The position numbers and the translations under genes were made by a program. The notes below the pieces were generated by a model that ran no database searches, was not told the DNA's origin, and saw only the letters and a list, made by a program, of their open reading frames with translations. Shown here in pieces: positions 47,034 through 57,952 of a stretch of 64,000 nt of DNA (positions are counted from its first letter, which is position 1; each line of letters opens with the position of its first letter). The stretch is from Planctellipticum variicoloris (lineage in GTDB: Bacteria > Planctomycetota > Planctomycetia > Planctomycetales > Planctomycetaceae), in the NCBI RefSeq assembly GCF_030622045.1, contig NZ_CP130886.1, positions 1,563,557 to 1,627,556 on the forward strand, read 5' to 3'.

Positions 47034-48134
47034 ATGTCTGACCAGTACCTGTTCCCCATCCGCCAGACCCGCCGCGACTTCCTGAAGGCTGCGGCCGTCG
47101 GTGCGGCGGCCTTCGGCGGAGTCTCTTCAACGAGCTCGCTGCTGGGGGCCGAGAGCGACGCCAAGCCCGTCGTCATCGGCGAAGGGAAGCACCGCTACAC
47201 GCTCGATCCTGCCTGGGGCACGCTGCCGGAAGGGATGAAGTACGGCCTCGGTTGCGCCCTGGTCGTCGATTCCCAGGACCGGATCTACGTCACCTCCCGC
47301 TCGGCCAGCCCCTGCGTGGCGATCTTCGACCGGGATGGCAAGCTGCTGGAAACCTGGAGCAAGGAGTTCGCCGCAGGCGTCGGCTTCGACGATCCCCAGC
47401 AGGTCGTCGCCACCGCCCACGGGCTGTACTGGAGCAAGGAACCGGAAGGCGAGTTCCTTTACTGGACCGAGAACATTGCCGGCGGCAAGGATGGCCCGAA
47501 GATCGGCGCCCGCGTCTACAAGACCGATCTCAAGGGGAAGGTGCTCTATACGCTGGGGAACGTCGCCAGCGAGTCGGACACGTCCCAGAAGTTCAACTTC
47601 ACCAATCCGACCGACGTCGCCGTGGCTCCCAACGGGGACATTTATGTCGTCGATGGCTACGGCAGCCAGCTCGTCCACCGATTCGACAAGAACTTCAAGC
47701 TGATCCGCACGATGGGCGGACGCGGCAAGGAACACGGCAAGTTCAACACCTGTCACGGCGTCTGGATCAGCACGATCAAAGGCGAACCGGAAGTCCTGAT
47801 CGCCGACCGCGCCAACGGCCGGATCGAAGTCTACTCGCTCGACCTGGACTACCAGCGGACAATCGAAGGGCTGCGGCTGCCATGCTGCTTCTACCAGTAC
47901 GACGGCTTGATCTATGTCCCGGAACTGGGCTCGCGGGTCAGCATTCTCGACGCCCAGGACCACTTCGTCGCCCAGCTCGGCGACGGCGCCGGCATCGACA
48001 AAGCGAAGATTCAGGAGCATCCGGATCGGTTCGCCACGCCCCACGCCCTGACGGTCGATTCGCACGGCGATCTGTACGTCATCGAGTGGCTGCCGTTCGG
48101 CCGGCCGCGCAAGTTCCGGCACACGCCCGCGTGA
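47034..48134 (+). CDS. Tat-exported NHL-repeat six-bladed propeller protein
   Basis: 366-aa exported protein. RQTRRDFLKAAAVGAAAFGG is a twin-arginine signal. The mature part has NHL-type repeats, e.g. FNFTNPTDVAVAPNGDIYVVDGYGSQLVHRFDKN, DGLIYVPELGSRVSILDAQD and HALTVDSHGDLYVIEW. They form a propeller similar to peptidyl-alpha-amidating lyases and 6-bladed lactonases. The substrate is unknown. Start ATG 47034 has GGGAG upstream. Confidence 0.9.
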   Translation: MSDQYLFPIRQTRRDFLKAAAVGAAAFGGVSSTSSLLGAESDAKPVVIGEGKHRYTLDPAWGTLPEGMKYGLGCALVVDSQDRIYVTSRSASPCVAIFDRDGKLLETWSKEFAAGVGFDDPQQVVATAHGLYWSKEPEGEFLYWTENIAGGKDGPKIGARVYKTDLKGKVLYTLGNVASESDTSQKFNFTNPTDVAVAPNGDIYVVDGYGSQLVHRFDKNFKLIRTMGGRGKEHGKFNTCHGVWISTIKGEPEVLIADRANGRIEVYSLDLDYQRTIEGLRLPCCFYQYDGLIYVPELGSRVSILDAQDHFVAQLGDGAGIDKAKIQEHPDRFATPHALTVDSHGDLYVIEWLPFGRPRKFRHTPA

Positions 48135-48135
48135 T

Positions 48136-48275
48136 GCCGGAAATTCGGAATTCAAAGCACGAGATCCGAAACAAAGGAAGAAAGCTCGAAGCGGACAGAA
48201 CGGGCTCTTGCGACGCACATTCTGAATTTTGACCGTTTCGAGTTAGTTTCGGATTTCGAGTTTCGAATTTCATGC
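48136..48275. repeat. Inverted AT-richer intergenic element
   Basis: A block GAAATTCGGAATTCAAAGCA near 48140-48160, with GATCCGAAAC, is mirrored by GTTTCGGATTTCGAGTTTCG near 48246-48268. This AAT/TTC-rich inverted pair between the propeller gene and rpsR is of a type seen repeatedly in planctomycete genomes. Confidence 0.5.
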
Positions 48276-48297
48276 TTCACTCCGGCCGGATAACGAC

Positions 48298-48335
48298 AAA
48301 GCCCCGCGGAACTGCTGAAAGTTCCGCGGGGCTCG
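48298..48335 (-). terminator. Hairpin terminator after rpsR
   Basis: GCCCCGCGGAAC (48301-48312) pairs perfectly with GTTCCGCGGGGC (48321-48332) with an 8-nt loop. On the minus strand it is followed by TTTGTC, and it lies 35-70 nt downstream of the rpsR stop. Confidence 0.85.
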
Positions 48336-48369
48336 TTTGTCTTCGGCGGTCGGCGAAAGCCGCGTCCGC

Positions 48370-48654
48370 TTAATCCTCGGCGACGTACGGCAGCAGGCCG
48401 ACGAAGCGGGCCCGCAGGATCGCCTCGCGGACCGCGCGCTGGTACTTGGCGCAGCTTCCAGTCTTCCGGCGGGAAAGCATGTTTCCTTCGCGGTCGATCA
48501 TCGTGCGGAGGGTCTTCAAGTCCTTGTAGTCCACGAAGACGGGACGGGGGGACTTGTCGCAGCCATTCGGACAGAAGCGGCAACGCAGCTTCTTCTTCAG
48601 ACGGGCGCGCTTCTTGCGAAGCTTTTTGATCTCGGTCTTGGTGTACGTACCCAT
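48370..48654 (-). CDS. rpsR: 30S ribosomal protein S18
   Basis: 94-aa S18 of the small subunit, which binds with S6 in the platform. A basic N-terminus ([13 protein letters not shown]) precedes CRFCPNGC, a zinc-type Cys cluster with C25, C28 and C32, and a later Cys in [11 protein letters not shown]. The core [17 protein letters not shown] and the RRKTG / ARFVGLLPY ending are family motifs. Start ATG 48654. rpsF, ssb and rplI, often next to rpsR, are not in the window. It is followed by a strong terminator. Confidence 0.95.
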   Translation of the reverse strand: MGTYTKTEIKKLRKKRARLKKKLRCRFCPNGCDKSPRPVFVDYKDLKTLRTMIDREGNMLSRRKTGSCAKYQRAVREAILRARFVGLLPYVAED

Positions 48655-48985
48655 GTTTCTCCACCTCGGGGGCGAACTGTCCCGCGTTGAGACAGCCCCG
48701 TTTCCCAGGCCAGGCGCACCCGGTCAGGAAACGCAGGAGGCAGCCGCAGGTCCCGCTGAAGAGGTCCGCGGTCCGTCCGCCGACACCACTCCCCAGCTCG
48801 CTCCACGGCAAGTCGGACGAAGTATGGCGGTTTATGAAGCGAAGTTCAAGGGATGCGGAAAGCTCAAAACGGAGAGCGGAAGGGCACGGAAAGGCGTCGC
48901 AAACGCGATCAAGAATAATGACTTGCAGCCGATTTTCAGCCTCCTGAGAGACCAGTCAAGCAGAATCGTGCCGCTGATTCAAATG
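48655..48985. other. Gene-free region upstream of rpsR
   Basis: 331 bp between rpsR (minus) and the insertion sequence. It must carry the rpsR promoter, but no consensus hexamers were clear. Reading frames across it are not protein-like. Confidence 0.4.
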
Positions 48986-50413
48986 CCAGGCTCCGCCCAA
49001 TCTCGTTCGGCACGCTTTTTGCGCAGGCCGATTGAGATTGTAGTCTTTCTCCCTGCGGAGGGAGTGGCGATGGCGGAGAAGGGGCTGACGGAGGAGGAGC
49101 GGCGGGAGCTGATTGGTCCTTTGGCCGGGACCGTCCTGCTGCGGCGCATCTTTCCGCTGCTGCAACGATTGGCTCCCTGCGGGACAGAACGCGACACCGC
49201 TCGCAACCGGCAGCTGTTCTACAGCCAGTATGCCGCGCTCCTCCTGATCGGCTTCTTCAACCCCGTTCTCAAGTCCGCCCGGGCGCTCGTCGCAGCCTCG
49301 GGACTGAAAAAGGTCCAACAGCTCGCCGGCGGGCAAAAGGTCTCGGCCGGGGCCTTCTCCGAGGCCTCGTCCGTCTTCGATCCCTCGCTCCTGGAAGGAC
49401 TCGTTCACGAACTCCGCCGCCAGTTCGCCCGGCATCAGTTCCGCGTGAGCCGCAGCGGTCGGCTGGGACGCCTTCCCAACCCGATCGTCGAACGTCTCGT
49501 CGCCGTCGACGGGACCGTGCTGTCGGCCTTGCCGCAGATCGCCGCCCGGCTGGGACGCGGTTCTCAAGGCCAGTGGCGGCTGCACACCCAGCTTCGCATT
49601 CACGACCAGGGGGTCGTGGCCTCGACCCTCACCGAGGAGCCGGCCAAAGGGCCGCACTCCGAGCGCGCCGTCACGCTCCAGCAGATCCAGGCCCGCGAAC
49701 CGCAACCCGCCGGTGCGCCGGGAGACCTTTATATTCTGGACCGGGGCTATCGCTCGGCCGTGGTGTTCAACGAACTGGTCGAAGCCCGCTGCGACTACGT
49801 CTGCCGGCTCAATCGCGGGGACGGTCGCGTGGTCGAGGGACCGGTCAACGACGCGAACGGTCATGCGGTTCAACTCCCCGCGCTCACCGAAGCCGATCGC
49901 GCCGCGGGGGTCGTGGCGGATGAACTGATCGCGCTGGGCGGCGGCAGCGGAGCCAGTCCCGCAAGAACCAATCACGTCGTGCGGCGGATCACCGTCGAGC
50001 CAGTGCCCGGTCGACCGAGTTCGGCAAGGCAGGGGCGGCTTCGCAGCGACCAGACCGGGCGGGAAGGCCTGATCCTGGCCACGACGCTGCTGGATCTCCC
50101 GGCCGAACAGGTGGTGCTAATCTATGAATGCCGGTGGCAGATCGAGCTGTTCTTCCGGTTTCTGAAGCAGGTGCTGGGCTGCCAGCAACTGCTCTCGGCG
50201 AAGACGCGGGGCGTGGAGATCCAGCTCTACTGTTCGCTGCTCGCCGGGCTGCTCCTGGCCCTGGCGACGGGAGGCAACCTGTCGCGTCGAGCGTATGAAA
50301 TGGTCTGTCTCTACATGACCGGCTGGGCCGACGACGAAGAACTCCTCGCCGCCTTCCCCCAGCCGCCATAGATTATGCAAGCACCGTGCCGAACGAGATT
50401 GGGCTCCGCCTGG
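48986..50413 (+). mobile_element. IS4-family insertion sequence
   Basis: About 1.43 kb element. Inverted ends are at 48986-49014 and 50385-50413 and match at 26 of 29 positions, with GCCCAATCTCGTTCGGCACG shared exactly. It contains one transposase gene. No clear target-site duplication was seen by eye, so the exact boundaries or age are uncertain. It lies between rpsR and a 0.7-kb gene-free stretch. Confidence 0.85.
49070..50371 (+). CDS. IS4-family transposase
   Basis: 433-aa DDE transposase. DDE candidates are Asp in VAVDGTVLS, Asp in ILDRGYR, and Glu in [15 protein letters not shown], which matches the IS4 Y-(2)-R-(3)-E-(6)-K signature. All catalytic residues are present and the frame is intact, so the element may be active. 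Start ATG 49070 has GGAGG upstream; GTG 49064 is also possible. It fills the element between the inverted ends. Confidence 0.9.
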   Translation: MAEKGLTEEERRELIGPLAGTVLLRRIFPLLQRLAPCGTERDTARNRQLFYSQYAALLLIGFFNPVLKSARALVAASGLKKVQQLAGGQKVSAGAFSEASSVFDPSLLEGLVHELRRQFARHQFRVSRSGRLGRLPNPIVERLVAVDGTVLSALPQIAARLGRGSQGQWRLHTQLRIHDQGVVASTLTEEPAKGPHSERAVTLQQIQAREPQPAGAPGDLYILDRGYRSAVVFNELVEARCDYVCRLNRGDGRVVEGPVNDANGHAVQLPALTEADRAAGVVADELIALGGGSGASPARTNHVVRRITVEPVPGRPSSARQGRLRSDQTGREGLILATTLLDLPAEQVVLIYECRWQIELFFRFLKQVLGCQQLLSAKTRGVEIQLYCSLLAGLLLALATGGNLSRRAYEMVCLYMTGWADDEELLAAFPQPP

Positions 50414-50745
50414 GCTGCGCGAAATCGTCAATTGTTGGCGGTCCCGGTTGATCCGGCTTTTGTTCCTGGAAGGACGGGGAGGGCCTGGCGGCGCTGGGCG
50501 GTCAGCGACTTGTCCAGGTGGCGGTCGACCCACGCGAGCAGACCTTGGCGGCCTGGGCGGCATTCGCGGCGGTTTGGACCGCGCTCTATCGGCTCCTGCG
50601 GAGCCATGCCGACCGAGCGGATCATGCTGGCGGTTTCGTCCTCCCCGGCACGGCGGCCGCCTGCCTGGCCGGCTGAAGGGAAGGCGATTTGCCCAACACG
50701 CAGCGAGGTGTCCGTGCAATCAGCCGAAAGGTCTGTCTCAAGCAG

Positions 50746-50806
50746 GCCTGACAATTCATTCAAGCCAACGCCGCTTCGCTGCGCGGCTCAATTTAAGCGT
50801 ACGGTC
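50746..50806. repeat. Integron attC-like relic
   Basis: The stretch GCCTGACAATTCATTCAAGC (50746-50765) and the following ACGCCGCTTCGCTGCGCGGC closely resemble the attC of aadA-type gene cassettes (GCCTAAC, AATTCATTCAAGCC, CGCCGCTTCG, CGGCTTAATT). The right core site is degenerate (expected GTTAGGC, here GTACGGT). No integrase gene is in the window, so this looks like a decayed cassette site. Confidence 0.55.
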
Positions 50807-50915
50807 ATTTCCCATCCGCCGAAGTGCCGAGAATTCGTCGCAGATCAACTTCCCAGCTCCTCACCCCAGCAACAAAAACGTCAATTGCCATCGCCCCGCC
50901 CTCTCCGCTCCCGTC

Positions 50916-50964
50916 GAACGGCTCTCATAAGTGCTTTTGTGAAATGCACTTGCGAGAGCCGTTC
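50916..50964. repeat. 49-nt hairpin upstream of HAD gene
   Basis: GAACGGCTCTC and AAGTGC (50916-50934) pair with GCACTT and GAGAGCCGTTC (50946-50964), interrupted only by a 2-nt mismatch and closed by an 11-nt loop. It stands about 150 bp before the HAD gene. It could be a MITE-like or RNA element. Confidence 0.6.
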
Positions 50965-51115
50965 TGCGTGCTTGAGCCGTTGTCCTGTTTCGGATCTGCC
51001 GTTGGCCGATCCACTCGCCCATCGCCGCGAAATCCGCTACCATTTCGCCAGTTTCCGATTTCTGGAAATCCTCGGACAACCAGTCCGCCGACTTCGCGAC
51101 GAAAGCAGGATCAAC

Positions 51116-51787
51116 ATGGCGGAGCCGTGGGGCGTCATCTTCGACATGGATGGCGTCCTCGTCGATTCCTTCCAGGCCCATTTCGAGAGCTGGCAGTCGC
51201 TGGCCAATGAGGTCGGCGTCGTCTATTCCGTAGAGGCCTTTCACCGCACCTTCGGACGGACGGGACGCGAGATCATTCATGAGGAATGGGGGCGGACGGA
51301 TTGGCCCCTCGATCATGTCGACCGGCTCGTGCACCGCAAAGAAGTGCTGTATCGCGAGCTTGTGGAACGCGAATTCCCCGCGATGGACGGCGCCGCAGAG
51401 CTGATCGAAAACCTCGCCGCCGCGGGGTGCCGCATCGCCATCGGCTCGTCCGGACCACGCGAGAACGTCGAACTGGCCATCGATCGGCTCGCCGTCGGAA
51501 CGCATCTCGCCGCATGGGTCACCGGCCATGACGTGACCCGCGGCAAACCCGATCCCGAAGTCTTTCTCAAGGCCGCGGAGCGGATGACGCTGTCGCCGGA
51601 CCGCTGTATCGTCATCGAAGACTCCCCGCCCGGAATTGAAGCCGCTCGTCGAGCGGAGATGGCCTGCGTCGGCGTCATCAGTACGGGGCATACTCCGGCG
51701 GACGCCGCTGGAGCGACCCTGGCCGTCAGAAGCCTGCGAGAATTGAACCCGGAAAACCTATCGAGCCTGCTGACCGCTCGCAGGTGA
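51116..51787 (+). CDS. HAD-superfamily hydrolase, beta-phosphoglucomutase-like
   Basis: 223-aa HAD phosphohydrolase. Motif I is FDMDGVLVDSF with the nucleophile Asp, motif II GSSGPREN, motif III KPDPEVFLKAAER, motif IV VIEDSPPGIEAARRA. The cap helices after motif I (HRTFGRTGREI) follow the beta-phosphoglucomutase/phosphatase subgroup. Likely a sugar phosphatase or mutase. Start ATG 51116 has AGGA upstream. It precedes zwf by 53 bp on the same strand, so co-transcription is plausible, fitting a sugar-phosphate role. Confidence 0.88.
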   Translation: MAEPWGVIFDMDGVLVDSFQAHFESWQSLANEVGVVYSVEAFHRTFGRTGREIIHEEWGRTDWPLDHVDRLVHRKEVLYRELVEREFPAMDGAAELIENLAAAGCRIAIGSSGPRENVELAIDRLAVGTHLAAWVTGHDVTRGKPDPEVFLKAAERMTLSPDRCIVIEDSPPGIEAARRAEMACVGVISTGHTPADAAGATLAVRSLRELNPENLSSLLTARR

Positions 51788-51840
51788 CTCGTTGCCGGCG
51801 CTCGAAGCAGACGCCGCGGTCCGACACGAAGGAAACTGTC

Positions 51841-53430
51841 ATGAGCTCCGATCAACCCAGCGTTGTGACCGCGCCCCAGGCGATTCCGCAGGCCGCGACA
51901 GGACACGTTCCTGCCGGGGACGCCACGATCATGATCTTCGGAGCCTCCGGAGATCTGACCGCCCGCAAGCTCATGCCCGCCCTGTTCGACCTGTGGTACG
52001 AAGGCTATCTGTCGGATGCGTCGCCCATTATCGGCGTGGCCCGCCGACCGAAGTCCGACGAAGAATTTCGCAACGAGATCTTCGCCGACGTGAACGGCAA
52101 CGTCCGGGCCGGGCAGATCTCGCCGGAGCGCTGGTCGCAGTTCGCCAGCCGCCTCCACTATCTGCAGCTCGACATTGCCAACCCCTCCGACTACGCGCCG
52201 CTGGTCAATGGCCTGGTCCCGATCGAGCAGGCCGCCGGTACGCAGGGGAAACGGGTCGTCTACCTCGCCACGGCCCCGGATCTGTTTCTGTCCGCCGTGG
52301 AAGGTCTGAGCCAGTCGGGGCTGGTCCCCGGCCGTGAATCGGCCGACTGGCTCCGCGTGGTCTTCGAGAAGCCCTTCGGCCACGACCTGGCCTCCGCGCA
52401 GGAACTGAGCACCCAGCTCCGCCGCTTCCTGCGCGAAGATCAGATCTACCGCATCGACCATTACCTCGGCAAAGAAACGGTTCAGAACATCCTGCTGTTC
52501 CGGTTCGGAAACTCGATCTTCGAGCCCCTCTTCAACCGCAATCACATCGATCACGTGCAGATCACCGTCGCCGAGTCCCAGGGGATGGAGCGGGGGCGGG
52601 GCGGTTACTACGACCACTCCGGCGCCCTGCGCGACGTGCTGCAGAATCACGTCCTGCAGCTCCTTTGCCTGATCGCCATGGAACCCCCGGCGCTCTTCGG
52701 CGCGCGAGATCTCCACGACGAAAAGCTGAAGGTCCTCAAAGCCCTGTCCGGCGGAAACCGCGGCGACGTCGCGTCCTGGGTCATCCCCGGCCAATACTCC
52801 GCGGGAGTCGTCGACGGAAAGCCCGCCGCCAGCTACCTGTCCGAAGAACGCATCCCCCCCGACAGCCGCACCGAAACCTACGTGGCCATGAAAGTCCAGG
52901 TCGACAACTGGCGCTGGGCCGGCGTGCCGTTCTATCTCCGCACCGGCAAGCGGATGCCGTCCCGCGTTTCCGAGATCGCCATCCAGTTCAAGCTGCCGCC
53001 GCTGAACCTCTTCAGCACCGTCGAATGCGAGGGGGACATCTGCGATCTGGTCGGCGCCCGACCCAACCGGCTCGTATTCCGCATCCAGCCCAGCGAATCC
53101 ATCAAGCTGTCGTTCTCGACCAAGCGACCCGGCATGAACTACCAGATCCATCCCGTCACGATGGACTTCAACTACGACGCAACCTTCAAGCAGGCCCTGC
53201 CCGAAGCCTACGAACGACTCCTGCTCGACGTGCTCCGCGGCGACTCCACCCTCTTCCTCCGCACCGACGAGCTCGAAGCCGCCTGGCAATTTGTGACCCC
53301 CGTCCTCGAGTACTGGAGCCGCCACCAGACGGTCCCCGAACCCTACCGCGCCGGCTCGTGGGGTCCCCGTTCGGCCGACGACCTCCTCCTCCGCGACTCC
53401 CGCAACTGGCGGACCCCCAGCAGTACCTGA
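51841..53430 (+). CDS. zwf: Glucose-6-phosphate 1-dehydrogenase
   Basis: 529-aa dehydrogenase, first step of the oxidative pentose phosphate pathway (glucose 6-phosphate to 6-phosphogluconolactone, reducing NADP+). IFGASGDLTARKLMPALF is the coenzyme motif, and RIDHYLGKE contains the catalytic and substrate-binding residues. VFEKPFGHDL and GVPFYLRTGKRM complete the signature. Length is typical. Start ATG 51841 has GAAGGAAA upstream. No 6-phosphogluconolactonase or gnd gene follows; it sits ahead of dnaN, separated by 225 bp. Confidence 0.96.
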   Translation: MSSDQPSVVTAPQAIPQAATGHVPAGDATIMIFGASGDLTARKLMPALFDLWYEGYLSDASPIIGVARRPKSDEEFRNEIFADVNGNVRAGQISPERWSQFASRLHYLQLDIANPSDYAPLVNGLVPIEQAAGTQGKRVVYLATAPDLFLSAVEGLSQSGLVPGRESADWLRVVFEKPFGHDLASAQELSTQLRRFLREDQIYRIDHYLGKETVQNILLFRFGNSIFEPLFNRNHIDHVQITVAESQGMERGRGGYYDHSGALRDVLQNHVLQLLCLIAMEPPALFGARDLHDEKLKVLKALSGGNRGDVASWVIPGQYSAGVVDGKPAASYLSEERIPPDSRTETYVAMKVQVDNWRWAGVPFYLRTGKRMPSRVSEIAIQFKLPPLNLFSTVECEGDICDLVGARPNRLVFRIQPSESIKLSFSTKRPGMNYQIHPVTMDFNYDATFKQALPEAYERLLLDVLRGDSTLFLRTDELEAAWQFVTPVLEYWSRHQTVPEPYRAGSWGPRSADDLLLRDSRNWRTPSST

Positions 53431-53540
53431 ACACGCCCGCCTTCGACCCGAACACCCGCCGCGCCACAAGCTGGCCCGGCGTTTCGATTTCTGAACAGTT
53501 TCCGGGTCCGGCAAACTCTGCGGAAAAGAGTGGTCGTAGA

Positions 53541-53570
53541 GTGACCCGGACGCCCAAAATCCGTTATACT
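53541..53570 (+). promoter_or_regulatory. Candidate dnaN promoter
   Basis: GTGACC (53541-53546) and TATACT (53565-53570), 18 bp apart, match sigma-70-type hexamers and lie about 85 nt before the dnaN start. No DnaA boxes were recognised here. Confidence 0.45.
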
Positions 53571-53655
53571 GCCGCCTTCCGCGAACCCGACGGAGTCAGG
53601 GGGGTCTGATACCGGCGCGCGGACTCCTTTCTGGAAGCGAAAGTACCGACCAGCC

Positions 53656-54765
53656 ATGCAGTTACAATGCCAGCGTGGATCGTTGACGTCGGCGTTTCAG
53701 GCGGTCAGCGGCGTGGTCCCCAGTCGGACCACGAAAGACATTCTCAAAAACGTCAAGCTGCAGGTCGGTCGCGGACAGGCGATGCTCGTCGGCACCGACT
53801 CCGAAATCAGCATGCGCGTTGAAGTGGCAGGCGTCGAAACCGAATCGCTCGGCGAAACTCTCCTGCCCACCGCCCGCGTCCTGTCCATCCTCCGCGAACT
53901 GAGCGACGACACCGTCCGTCTGGAAATCACCGGCGACGCCGTCTGGATTCGCTGCGGGTACAGCGAGTTCCGCCTTTCCGCCGAAGATCCCGCCGACTTT
54001 CCGCCCGTGGCGGGTTTTGAAGACGAAGATTTCTTCGTCGTTCCCGCCGCGATTCTGCGGCAGATGATCCGCAGGACCATTTTTGCCACCGACGTCGAAA
54101 GCACCCGCTACGCACTCGGCGGCGTGCTGATGGAACTCTCCTCCGAACGAATCACCCTCGCAGCCACCGACAGTCGCCGGCTGGCCCTGATGCACGGCGT
54201 CTGCTCTGCGAACGGTTCGCCGCAGGTCGCCGCAACGGCCCCGGTCGTCCCCTCCAAGGCCATGACGCTCGTCGAACGCTGCCTCGGAGACGCCGAGCAG
54301 GACGTGCAGATCGCGGTCCACCCGAACGACATCGCCTTCCGCTGCGGCGGGACGGTCATCTCCAGCCAGCTCGTCCAGGGACGCTTCCCGGACTATCGCA
54401 AGGTGCTCCCGACCACCTTCAACTCCACCGTCGAACTGGTCGCCTCCCCCTTCTACTCCGCAGTCCGCCAGTCGCAGATCGTGACCAACGAAGAAAGCCG
54501 GGGGGTCGATTTCACCTTCTCGAAAGGCGTTCTCCGACTCAGCAGCCAGGCGGCCGACGTCGGCCAGTCCAAGATCGAACTGCCGATTTCCTACGACGAC
54601 GCCGACCTGACCATCACGTTCGATCCCCGGTATATCTCGGACTTTCTTCGCGTCCTCGACGGCGGGACGTCGGTCAAGTTTCAGCTCATCGATCACGAGA
54701 GTGCCGCGGTCCTCGCGACCGACGACGGCTACTCCTACGTCATCATGCCCCTTTCGCGAGACTAG
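53656..54765 (+). CDS. dnaN: DNA polymerase III subunit beta (sliding clamp)
   Basis: 369-aa sliding clamp that encircles DNA and tethers polymerase III. The three repeat domains are clear: QLQCQRGSLTSAFQAVSGVVP at the start, TRYALGGVLMEL in the second domain, and the C-terminal FDPRYISDFLRVLDG ending YSYVIMPLSRD. Start ATG 53656. The next gene begins at the stop codon. dnaA and recF are not adjacent. Confidence 0.96.
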   Translation: MQLQCQRGSLTSAFQAVSGVVPSRTTKDILKNVKLQVGRGQAMLVGTDSEISMRVEVAGVETESLGETLLPTARVLSILRELSDDTVRLEITGDAVWIRCGYSEFRLSAEDPADFPPVAGFEDEDFFVVPAAILRQMIRRTIFATDVESTRYALGGVLMELSSERITLAATDSRRLALMHGVCSANGSPQVAATAPVVPSKAMTLVERCLGDAEQDVQIAVHPNDIAFRCGGTVISSQLVQGRFPDYRKVLPTTFNSTVELVASPFYSAVRQSQIVTNEESRGVDFTFSKGVLRLSSQAADVGQSKIELPISYDDADLTITFDPRYISDFLRVLDGGTSVKFQLIDHESAAVLATDDGYSYVIMPLSRD

Positions 54766-54767
54766 TG

Positions 54768-55100
54768 ATGGCTCAGGCCGGTTCTGTGTCCGCGGGCGGA
54801 TCGCGGGATCCGCAACCGCTGTCGATGGCGCTGGCGGAGCTGATTGCCCTTCGCGGATTCGCCCGCAAGCAGGGGCACGACGACCTGCAACGGGCCTGGG
54901 AAGCCGTGGCGGAACCGGAATGGGCTTCCCTGGCGAAGCCGCTCAAAATTCAGAAAGGGGTGCTGCACGTGTCCGTCGGCAGCGCTGCCCTTCTCAGCCA
55001 GCTCGCTTCCTTTCATGCCGCCGATCTGGCCGGAAAGCTCCAGGCTCAGTATCCGCGGCTGCAGATTCGCAGTTTGAAATTCCAGTTGGCTGGTCGCTGA
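54768..55100 (+). CDS. dciA: DciA/DUF721 helicase-loader-like protein
   Basis: About 110-aa DUF721 protein, the family of DciA, which helps load the DnaB helicase in bacteria lacking DnaC/DnaI. The core is LAELIALRGFARKQG, then LQRAWEAVAEPEWASLAKPLK and GVLHVSVGSAALLSQLAS. Start ATG 54768, or GTG 54765, which overlaps the dnaN stop by one base. The dnaN-dciA-gyrB arrangement is a known replication cluster. Confidence 0.85.
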   Translation: MAQAGSVSAGGSRDPQPLSMALAELIALRGFARKQGHDDLQRAWEAVAEPEWASLAKPLKIQKGVLHVSVGSAALLSQLASFHAADLAGKLQAQYPRLQIRSLKFQLAGR

Positions 55101-55129
55101 TCCAGGGAACCGGCGACGCGACCGCCTGA

Positions 55130-57682
<2,553 letters not shown>

Positions 57683-57952
57683 CGGAGTCGCCATGCAGGC
57701 AGTGCAGGCTCCCGCCCGCCGCAAGATCGCTTCAAGATCGCAATGCGGCCGAAGGGAGCCTGTCTCGTTTCCGACATCGCGTCTTTGTCATTCGACATTT
57801 GCGCCATCGCCTCCTGACCACCGATCTTCGTTTCCGCTGGATTCCCGGACCGCACGCGCCATAGACTGAACCTGGCCCCGACGATCTGCCGGGGCGGCAA
57901 CGATCGTTGCATCCGTGTTCAGGCGGCGTGCATCCCGGAGACCGGGGATTCG

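Larger units (their letters stand above)
50414..51115. other. Gene-free accessory stretch
   Basis: 702 bp after the IS element and before the HAD gene. Reading frames on both strands are biased but do not resemble a known protein. It holds an attC-like relic (50746-50806) and a long hairpin (50916-50964). Otherwise nothing recognised. Confidence 0.45.

Noticed and set aside
48554-49069. In-frame extension of the transposase frame upstream of the IS
   Set aside because: It crosses the left inverted end and has no ribosome site or homology; the ATG at 49070 has both context and family fit.
50428-50763. 111-codon minus-strand frame after the IS element
   Set aside because: No recognisable transposase or other motif; the composition matches non-coding high-GC DNA.
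53431-53655. Replication origin upstream of dnaN
   Set aside because: No TTATCCACA-type DnaA boxes or AT-rich unwinding region were seen.
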